Assembly: GCA_001556125.1 (NCBI GenBank) | Contig: LSIG01000192.1 | Location: 1-14,268, forward strand | Source: Rhizobiales bacterium CCH10-E5 | Lineage (GTDB): Bacteria; Pseudomonadota; Alphaproteobacteria; Rhizobiales; Beijerinckiaceae | DNA: 14,268 nucleotides | Reading direction: 5' to 3' | Part shown: piece by piece, positions 5,859-14,268 of the stretch | Layout: each line of letters opens with the position of its first letter | Position numbering within the stretch: the first letter of the stretch is position 1 | Program-made: the position numbers and the translations under genes | The notes under the pieces: model-generated | Databases searched by the model: none | The model's input: only the letters and a program-made list of their open reading frames with translations | Told to the model about the DNA's origin: nothing

Positions 5859-7691
5859 ATGGAGAAGAGAACCGAATACAACATCTGGTACTGGATCGTC
5901 GCCTTCTTTGCGATCCTCCTCATCCAGAACCTGATCGCCGGCTGGCAGTCGGTCGCCCCCATCACCTACAGCCAGTTCGAGACCTACCTAAACGATGGCA
6001 AGATCGCCTCGGTTGCGGTCGGATCAGACGCGATCACCGGCACGTTCAAAGAGCCGATTGGCGGCAAGCGACAGTTTATCACCACAATCGTAAATCCCGC
6101 GATCCTGGCGCGGATCGACCGCTCGGGGGTGGAGATCACCGGGGTTCCGCAGAATACGCTGATCGGCACGATTCTGTCCTGGGTGGCGCCCGCGCTCGTC
6201 TTCTTCGGAGTCTGGATGCTCCTATTTCGAAAGTTCGCCGAGCGGCAAGGCTTTGGCGGGTTCATGCAGGTCGGCCGCAGCAAGGCCAAGGTTTACATGG
6301 AAAAAGAAACCGGCGTCAGCTTCGCCGACGTGGCCGGTGTGGACGAGGCCAAGGCCGAGCTCGAGGAGGTCGTGGAGTTCCTCAGGAACCCCGCCGAATA
6401 CGGAAAGCTGGGCGCACATATCCCCAAAGGCATATTGCTCGTCGGGCCGCCGGGCACCGGCAAGACGCTTCTGGCGCGCGCAGTGGCAGGCGAGGCCGGC
6501 GTGACCTTCTTTTCGATCTCGGGCTCCGAGTTCGTCGAGATGTTTGTGGGCGTCGGTGCCGCGCGGGTGCGCGACCTCTTCGAGCAGGCTCGGAAATCCG
6601 CGCCGGCGATCATCTTCATCGACGAACTCGACGCTCTCGGGCGGGCGCGCTCCTCCGGCCAGATCGCTGGCGGCCATGATGAGCGTGAGCAGACGCTGAA
6701 CCAGCTTCTGACCGAGCTCGACGGCTTCGACCCGTCAGTCGGCATCGTGCTGCTTGCGGCCACCAACCGTCCGGAGATTCTCGATCCGGCGCTGCTGCGT
6801 GCGGGACGCTTCGACCGGCAGGTGCTGGTGGATCGGCCGGACAAGAAGGGGCGCGTGCAGATTCTTGGCGTGCACATGAAAAAAGTGAAGCTCGCCCCGG
6901 ACGTCGATGCCGAGAAGGTCGCAGCGCTTACTCCCGGCTTTTCCGGGGCAGACCTTGCCAATCTCGTCAACGAGGCAGCATTGCTCGCCACGCGCCGCAA
7001 GGCTGATGCGGTGACGATGGACGACTTCAACAATGCCGTCGAACGCATCATCGCGGGGTTGGAAAAGAAGAACCGCGTGCTCAATCCGCGCGAGCGCGAG
7101 ATCGTGGCGCACCACGAGATGGGGCACGCGCTGGTGGCGATGGCTCTGCCGGGGGTGGACCCGGTGCACAAGGTCTCGATCATCCCGCGCGGAATTGGCG
7201 CGCTCGGCTACACCATCCAGCGCCCGACCGAGGACCGCTTCCTGATGACGCGGGAGGAACTCGAGAACAAGATCGCAGTCCTGCTTGGCGGGCGCGCGGC
7301 CGAGAAGATCATCTACAATCACCTCTCGACGGGGGCGGCCGACGACCTGGTCAAGGCGACCGATATCGCCCGCGCCATGGTGGCGCGGTACGGGATGGAT
7401 GAAGACCTCGGGCATGTCAGCTACGATACCGATCGGCCCGGCTTTCTCGGCACCGGCGACCAGTCGTCGTGGCTGAACCGCCGCTACAGCGACGCCACTG
7501 CCGAGCGGATGGACGCGAAGGTGCGCGACATCGTGGATGGCGTGTTCAAGCGCACGCTCACCCTTCTTGAAACCAATCGGGATCTTCTTGAGCAATCGGC
7601 GCAAGATCTCCTGCAACGAGAGACACTGGACGAGCCGGATCTGGTGGCAATTGGGTCCAAGGTGAAAAGAACGGAAGCGGTCGCTGCGTGA
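5859..7691 (+). CDS. ftsH: Accessory FtsH, membrane ATP-dependent zinc metalloprotease
   Basis: A hexameric inner-membrane AAA+ protease of 610 residues that extracts and degrades damaged membrane and cytoplasmic proteins. Two membrane helices (about 10-28 and 104-128) flank a periplasmic domain. The AAA+ module has Walker A GPPGTGKT (196-203), Walker [11 protein letters not shown] (251-260) and the second region of homology with [11 protein letters not shown]. The protease domain has HEMGH (419-423) and the [12 protein letters not shown] segment carrying the third zinc ligand. All key residues are present. The start at 5859 follows the marR stop by five bases, with AGGCAAGG upstream inside marR. 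The frame is open upstream, but that is marR overlap. As in LHR islands, this is an extra copy beside the chromosomal ftsH (the latter not seen). Confidence 0.95.
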   Translation: MEKRTEYNIWYWIVAFFAILLIQNLIAGWQSVAPITYSQFETYLNDGKIASVAVGSDAITGTFKEPIGGKRQFITTIVNPAILARIDRSGVEITGVPQNTLIGTILSWVAPALVFFGVWMLLFRKFAERQGFGGFMQVGRSKAKVYMEKETGVSFADVAGVDEAKAELEEVVEFLRNPAEYGKLGAHIPKGILLVGPPGTGKTLLARAVAGEAGVTFFSISGSEFVEMFVGVGAARVRDLFEQARKSAPAIIFIDELDALGRARSSGQIAGGHDEREQTLNQLLTELDGFDPSVGIVLLAATNRPEILDPALLRAGRFDRQVLVDRPDKKGRVQILGVHMKKVKLAPDVDAEKVAALTPGFSGADLANLVNEAALLATRRKADAVTMDDFNNAVERIIAGLEKKNRVLNPREREIVAHHEMGHALVAMALPGVDPVHKVSIIPRGIGALGYTIQRPTEDRFLMTREELENKIAVLLGGRAAEKIIYNHLSTGAADDLVKATDIARAMVARYGMDEDLGHVSYDTDRPGFLGTGDQSSWLNRRYSDATAERMDAKVRDIVDGVFKRTLTLLETNRDLLEQSAQDLLQRETLDEPDLVAIGSKVKRTEAVAA

Positions 7692-7755
7692 CACTGTCAC
7701 TGGCGCAGATGATCGGCGGATAACCCTGACTGGATAAAGATAAAGGAGAAGACAA

Positions 7756-10650
<2,895 letters not shown>

Positions 10651-10727
10651 CAGCGCAAAAGACTGGCCCGGCGCGATATCGGTCGCGCCGGACCATCTCT
10701 TCGGAGAGTTATAGGAAGGTCCACGGC

Positions 10728-11870
10728 ATGAACGTCATTAGATCATTCCGCAATCTCGACCGGCACGGCCAACAGCGCGCGCCTGAGGTCATCGAGGAGG
10801 AGGTGCGGCAACTTGAACCGCACCTTGCGCGCTTTCGCGAGGATCTGGTCCGGCTCGAAGTCGTTGCCTCGCAGACGAGGGGCAAGAAGCGCATCAACGT
10901 CAGCCTGCGCCTGCAACTGCCATCGGGCGTGATCGCGGCGCAGGAAGAGGGGTTCGAGATCGAGCCGGTCCTGCGCAAGGCCTTTGCCGACCTGCGCCAC
11001 CAGGTCGATCGGCATGTGGCGCGCCTCAAGCACGAGCCGGAGTACAAGCGTCCCGCCCGCCGGCGCCGGATCGGCGCCCCGCTGCCGCCCGCGCGGGATG
11101 CGGCGGAGGCGGAGCGGCGCCAACTCTTCTTCGACCTGATCGAGGATCATCTCGATACGGTCTACGACACCGTCAGGCGCGAGTTGACCTATCTCGAATG
11201 CAGCGGATCGGTACCGGAGGGATATCTGAGCGTTCGCGGTCTCTTCGATGCGACGATCTTCAAGGGGCTGGCCCGTTTCGAGGATCGGCCTTCGGAGTTT
11301 TCCGTCGGCGACTGGCTGAAACGGCTGGCTTTTGAGACCATCGAGGAAGAATCCCGCGCCGCCCGCCGCGCCGTGCCTGAGGATGCCGCCTCCATCGAGG
11401 CGGAACCCGAGGCCCCGGCGGAGGATCCGACCGAGGCGGATCAGGCGATGTTCGAGTTCTACCAGCCCGACGAAGTGCTGATGCTGGAGGACCTCCTCGC
11501 CGACGACGGCGGCACAGACCCCGAGAGCCAAGCGGATCGGCATAAGATCGCCATGGTGCTGCACCGGGCAATCGCCGATCTTCCGTCGGTCGAACGCCGC
11601 GTTCTCTATCGGCTCCACCTCGACAACGCTACGATCGCGGAGACGGCAGACCTTTTCGGCCTGACCGAGACAGTGGTCGCCGAGATCGCAGAAAATGCGG
11701 GCGCGACACTACGCGCGAGGCTTGCCGAAGCCGGGTTGGTCAGAGATCCATCAGGCCGCGCGCCCATCGAACGGGAAATCGCTCACACGCAGCGTTTGCC
11801 TCAGCCGATCGAGGATCGCCGCCGCGTGGCCGCCGCCCTAACCGGCGAGGAGGCCGGCTCCGACACCTGA
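10728..11870 (+). CDS. HPF/RaiA-like domain fused to a sigma-70-like module
   Basis: A 380-residue protein. The N-terminal part (about 15-105) resembles ribosome hibernation factors of the HPF/RaiA family: the strand RLEVVASQTRGKKRINVSLR, then AFADLRHQVDRHVARLKHE. A basic linker (KRPARRRRIG) leads to a helical region at 130-210 (LFFDLIEDHLDTVYDTVRRE ... LFDATIFKGLARFED ... WLKRLAFETIEEE) like sigma region 2. After an acidic linker (215-272) comes a clear sigma region 4-type helix-turn-helix (275-335: LHRAIADLPSVERRVLYRLH, TIAETADLFGLTETVVAEI). The start at 10728 is supported by AGGAAGG; the frame opens at 10647 inside the clpK end but lacks a site there. It lies between clpK and hdeD. The HPF assignment is fair, sigma region 4 is good, region 2 is weaker. 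Promoter specificity is unknown. Confidence 0.8.
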   Translation: MNVIRSFRNLDRHGQQRAPEVIEEEVRQLEPHLARFREDLVRLEVVASQTRGKKRINVSLRLQLPSGVIAAQEEGFEIEPVLRKAFADLRHQVDRHVARLKHEPEYKRPARRRRIGAPLPPARDAAEAERRQLFFDLIEDHLDTVYDTVRRELTYLECSGSVPEGYLSVRGLFDATIFKGLARFEDRPSEFSVGDWLKRLAFETIEEESRAARRAVPEDAASIEAEPEAPAEDPTEADQAMFEFYQPDEVLMLEDLLADDGGTDPESQADRHKIAMVLHRAIADLPSVERRVLYRLHLDNATIAETADLFGLTETVVAEIAENAGATLRARLAEAGLVRDPSGRAPIEREIAHTQRLPQPIEDRRRVAAALTGEEAGSDT

Positions 11871-11896
11871 CATGGAACTGAATAGGAGATCGACCA

Positions 11897-12544
11897 ATGA
11901 CCACAGCCTCTGAAAACCCGACCGACAAGATGCAGTACATCCTGTGCAGCCTGTCCCGGAATTGGTGGGCATTCGTGTTACGCGGCGTGCTCGCATTGAT
12001 CATCGCAGTGCTAGCCTTCGTCATGCCTGCGGAAGCGCTTCTGGCGCTCACGCTGGTCTTCGGCGCGTTCGCCTTTGCCGACGGCGTGTTCGGCCTCGTC
12101 GCCGCGATACGTAACATCCGCAAGGGCGAACGCTGGGGCTGGCTGATGTTCAGCGGCATTCTGGGCATCGCCACGGGCGTCGTCGTGGTTGTCTCGCCTT
12201 TTGTCGCGACGCTTGTGCTTGCGACATTCCTCTGGGCCAGCATCGCATTCTGGTCCGTGTTCTCGGGTGCCCTCGAGATCGCGGCAGCGATCCGCCTGCG
12301 AAAGGAAATCAACGGCGAAATCTGGCTGATCCTGAGCGGCCTTCTCTCGGTCGTTCTCGGTGTCGTCGTGACCTGGATGCTGCTGACGCGCCCGGTCGAA
12401 AGCTTCCTCGCGCTCGGCTGGCTGATCGGCTTCTACGCCGCGGTCTTCGGGGTGATGATGATCCTCCTCGGGCTACGGCTTCGCAAGGCGGATCGTTCGG
12501 ACGGTGCGGCCTTCGATGACGCTCCCCCATCGGCAAAGGCGTGA
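11897..12544 (+). CDS. hdeD: HdeD-family membrane protein
   Basis: A 215-residue inner-membrane protein with six helices, at about 25-43, 47-70, 80-99, 103-130, 142-163 and 169-195, arranged as three similar pairs with short loops. The start RNWWAFVLRGVLALIIAVLA and the repeated G-x-x-x-G-rich helices are typical of HdeD (DUF308), an acid-resistance and stress protein found in LHR islands; its molecular action is not settled. TAGGAG stands 7 bases before the ATG, 26 bases after the sigma-fusion gene, so it belongs to the same operon. The C-terminal tail is short and polar and faces the cytoplasm by the positive-inside rule. Confidence 0.92.
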   Translation: MTTASENPTDKMQYILCSLSRNWWAFVLRGVLALIIAVLAFVMPAEALLALTLVFGAFAFADGVFGLVAAIRNIRKGERWGWLMFSGILGIATGVVVVVSPFVATLVLATFLWASIAFWSVFSGALEIAAAIRLRKEINGEIWLILSGLLSVVLGVVVTWMLLTRPVESFLALGWLIGFYAAVFGVMMILLGLRLRKADRSDGAAFDDAPPSAKA

Positions 12545-12750
12545 GGTGCCCTGTGGTGGATGACGGGCGACTTGCCGGCGAGGAGGACGATTTCACCCGA
12601 TGGGACGAAACGATCTTCGACCGTTGCCTGAGCACCGGCTTCAATCCCTTCGGCAGCGGACCGACGCCGATCTTCTTGCGGGACAGGGATCATACGCAGC
12701 GTAGAGACAAGCACAGACCACATAAGGATCGTGAAAATGCGCGGCCATAA
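12541..12750 (+). CDS. Possible small protein, 69 residues
   Basis: A GTG overlaps the hdeD stop (GTGA) and the frame fills the otherwise empty 190 bases up to the next gene, ending inside its start. The product is hydrophilic and charged, with DETIFDRCLSTGFNPFGSG in the middle and a basic end (RRDKHRPHKDRENARP). I do not recognise it. Codon use in the middle is GC-rich at third positions like its neighbours. There is no membrane segment. It could be a translationally coupled gene, or merely an open spacer. Confidence 0.3.
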   Translation: MRCPVVDDGRLAGEEDDFTRWDETIFDRCLSTGFNPFGSGPTPIFLRDRDHTQRRDKHRPHKDRENARP

Positions 12751-13312
12751 CCGCCCACCGTTTCCGCCGAAAATTCCCGGAACCGATCTGCCAACCTGGG
12801 ACATGCCGACGGCGATCATCTACCGTCCGGCCCGTTCCGCGATGACATCGGCGCCTCGGCCCAACTACTGGGTTCTCGAATTCGAGCCGTCGCGTCCGCC
12901 GCAGATCGAGCCGCTGATGGGATGGACTGCAAGCGACGATCCCTATCGCCCGATCCGGCTGAAGTTCCCCGATCGTGACAGCGCTGTGGACTTCGCTGAG
13001 CGGCAGGACTGGCGATACGTCGTGCGCGAGGAAGCCGCGCCGTCACGGATGGCGAACCGATGGACGGGAGAAGCGCACCATCGGCTGTACAGGGGCGCCG
13101 ATGCCCCGGGCGCCTTCCGCATCCCGTTCCGCACCGATCGCGGCAGCGCCGATCTCCGCGTCTCGCGCGCTGTCGCGCAGGAAGGCGCGACCGACCTGTC
13201 CGCCAGCGACCGCGAGACGTTCGATCCGGTCCTCGAAGCCTCGCTCGAATCCTTCCCGGCTTCGGATCCCCCGGCCTGGACGGGTGTGACAGTCGCAGGG
13301 AAAAAACCGTGA
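12737..13312 (+). CDS. NDUFS4-like (complex I accessory subunit domain) protein with extra C-terminal tail
   Basis: A 191-residue protein. Residues 24-100 match the ETC complex I NDUFS4/NDUFA4-type domain: AIIYRPARSAMTSA, YWVLEFEPSRPPQIEPLMGW and the FPDRDSAVDFAERQ repeat region. The chromosomal alphaproteobacterial subunit is about 100 residues, so this one carries roughly 90 extra residues, ending SFPASDPPAWTGV, a motif common at the end of small stress-associated alphaproteobacterial proteins. The ATG at 12737 is preferred over GTG at 12731 because AAGGA (12724-12728) is 8 bases from it and only 2 from the GTG. Its place in a protein-quality island hints at protecting or modulating respiratory complex I under stress, which is inference. 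Confidence 0.8.
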   Translation: MRGHNRPPFPPKIPGTDLPTWDMPTAIIYRPARSAMTSAPRPNYWVLEFEPSRPPQIEPLMGWTASDDPYRPIRLKFPDRDSAVDFAERQDWRYVVREEAAPSRMANRWTGEAHHRLYRGADAPGAFRIPFRTDRGSADLRVSRAVAQEGATDLSASDRETFDPVLEASLESFPASDPPAWTGVTVAGKKP

Positions 13313-13346
13313 CGACGGGCGGGCGCAGGAGCGCGGAGGGCGTGGC

Positions 13347-13757
13347 ATGTTCCCCTGGGCTGCCCCCGTCGCGCGCAGATACCCGCCGATCGTCGTCTGG
13401 ACGGTCGTCGGGATCAGCGTCCTCGCGCTCCTCTATCAGGTAGGCCTGCCGCCGCGCGTGCTCGACCGGTTCCTGTTCGACTTCGCGCTGGTTCCGTCGC
13501 GCTTCTTCGGTCAGCTCCGCCTGATCGCGCCGTCCGACTGGGCGCCGTTTCTGACCAACATCTTCCTTCATGGGGGCTGGCTTTACGTCAACCCCAACAT
13601 GTGGACGCTCTGGATCGTCGGCCCGGCCGTGGAGGACCGGCTCGGGCCGGCGCGGTTCGCGCTGTTCTATCTCTTCTGCGGCGTGGCCGCGGGGCTCGCC
13701 CATGCCCTGGCCAACCCCGACTCGGTCGTGCCCGCCCTCGGGGCTTCCGGCGCCATT
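13347..13757 (+). pseudogene. Rhomboid intramembrane serine protease, truncated by IS
   Basis: The first 137 residues of a rhomboid-family protease that cuts within membrane helices. Seen: a first membrane helix (about 14-32), the HGGWLY...NMW signature (75-86; His75 and Asn84 kept, the second conserved His replaced by Tyr80), the WIVGPAVEDRLG motif, a helix at 104-120, and the catalytic serine motif GASGAI with Ser134. The IS begins at 13757, directly after GASGA. Helices carrying the catalytic histidine are therefore missing and the protein cannot be active as read. The rest of the gene may lie beyond the IS, outside the window. GGAGG stands about 8 bases before the ATG. It is the last visible gene of the rightward operon. 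Confidence 0.85.
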
Positions 13758-13820
13758 GATCCCCCCCCCGTTGAATTGGTACACCCTGAAGTATGTCTTT
13801 TGGCAGACAGGAGGACCGCC

Positions 13821-14099
13821 ATGCCGAAGAAGCGCCACAAGCCGGAAGAGATCGTCGCGAAGCTGCGCCAGGTCGATGTGCTGGTCTCGCAGGGCCAATC
13901 CGTTGCCGATGCGATCCGCTCGATCGGCGTGACGGAGGTCAGTTACTACCGCTGGCGTCGTGAGTTCGGCGGACTGAAGACGGATCAGGTGAAGCGGATG
14001 AAGGAGCTTGAGGCCGAGAACGCCCGGCTCCGTCGCGCCGTCGCGGACCCGACGCTCGACAAGCTGATCCTGAAGGAGGCGGCTTCGGGAAACTGGTAA
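13821..14099 (+). CDS. IS3-family transposase orfA (right copy)
   Basis: A 92-residue helix-turn-helix OrfA identical in protein sequence to the left copy (start MPKKRHKPEEIVAKLRQ, end ASGNW). AGGAGG lies 6 bases before the ATG. The reading frame remains open upstream through the IS end and into the interrupted rhomboid gene, so an in-frame rhomboid-OrfA chimera from 13347 (250 residues) is possible. The normal start is still preferred because of its strong ribosome binding site. Confidence 0.88.
   Translation: MPKKRHKPEEIVAKLRQVDVLVSQGQSVADAIRSIGVTEVSYYRWRREFGGLKTDQVKRMKELEAENARLRRAVADPTLDKLILKEAASGNW
14087..14093 (+). promoter_or_regulatory. -1 frameshift heptamer GGGAAAC (right IS)
   Basis: G GGA AAC in the orfA frame, just before the orfA stop at 14097-14099. 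Slipping one base back continues as KLVSPARRRACIEH into orfB. It is identical to the left copy. Confidence 0.65.
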
Positions 14100-14268
14100 G
14101 CCCCGCGCGTCGCCGTGCCTGCATCGAGCATATCCGGCTCGCCCTGAAGGTGTCGGAGCGACGGATCTGCCGTGTGCTCGGGCAGCATCGCTCGACCCAG
14201 CGCCAGATCCCGCGCGGACGCGACGATGAGGAGCAACTCATCGCCGACATCGTCGAACTGGTCCGCCG
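14087..14268 (+). CDS. IS3-family transposase orfB, N-terminal fragment (right copy)
   Basis: Partial; it runs off the right edge. In the -1 frame relative to orfA it reads LVSPARRRACIEHIRLALKV, SERRICRVLGQHRSTQRQIP and RGRDDEEQLIADIVELVR, the usual region before the rve/DDE integrase core. There is no start codon of its own, so frameshift expression from orfA is expected. The catalytic core is outside the window. Confidence 0.75.

Larger units (their letters stand above)
13757..14268 (+). mobile_element. Partial IS3-family insertion sequence, right copy
   Basis: The same element as at 1-511, in the opposite orientation and read rightward, out of the island. It starts TGAT with nine C residues and GTTGAATTGG at the truncated rhomboid gene and continues to the window edge. 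The first copy has CCACCCCC at the same place. The other end of the element and any target-site duplication lie outside. Confidence 0.85.

Noticed and set aside
6735..7700. A 321-residue open frame opposite ftsH
   Set aside because: Shadow of the ftsH coding frame with no recognisable domain.
10743..11618. A 291-residue open frame opposite the HPF-sigma gene
   Set aside because: Antisense to a better-supported gene and of biased composition.

Overview
The window reads as a protein-quality-control (heat and stress survival) island from a high-GC alphaproteobacterium. This is inferred from strongly GC-biased third codon positions, the NDUFS4-like protein, the 'SFPASDPPAWT' tail and RpoH-like promoters of the alphaproteobacterial form (CTTG-N17-CYTATnT). 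The gene content matches the locus of heat resistance / transmissible locus of stress tolerance (LHR/TLST) known from Enterobacteriaceae and Pseudomonas: small Hsp20 chaperones, the stand-alone disaggregase ClpK (ClpG), an accessory FtsH, HdeD, PsiE, a DegP/HtrA-type protease and an HtpX-like M48 protease. Order and accessory genes differ from what I know of the gammaproteobacterial islands.

Layout: (1) 1-511, partial IS3-family element transcribed leftward (orfA plus the start of orfB). (2) 527-1125, an unrecognised, probably frameshifted gene on the minus strand. (3) 1198-5223, a leftward operon read in the order hsp20-A, hsp20-B, hsp20-C, psiE, HtrA-like protease, HtpX-like protease; the last gene is frameshifted. 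(4) 5224-5415, a divergent control region with back-to-back promoters, a palindrome between them and a long inverted repeat. (5) 5416 to about 13756, a rightward operon: MarR-type regulator, ftsH, clpK, a hibernation-factor/sigma-factor fusion, hdeD, a possible small ORF, an NDUFS4-like gene, and a rhomboid protease cut off at its catalytic serine. (6) 13757-14268, a second partial copy of the same IS, transcribed rightward.

How the parts may work together (inference from families): Hsp20 proteins hold unfolding proteins, ClpK pulls aggregates apart, FtsH, HtrA, HtpX and the rhomboid clear damaged membrane and envelope proteins, HdeD and PsiE are stress-associated membrane proteins, and the HPF-sigma fusion could link ribosome protection to transcription. 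The MarR protein sits between the two arms and probably controls both.

The two IS copies lie in inverted, outward-reading orientation around the island and both are cut at exactly the same internal position at the two ends of the window. This looks like an assembly contig that stopped at a repeat, so whether the island is a composite transposon cannot be decided here. No tRNA, rRNA or CRISPR array was seen. Motifs were located by eye and no database search was run.
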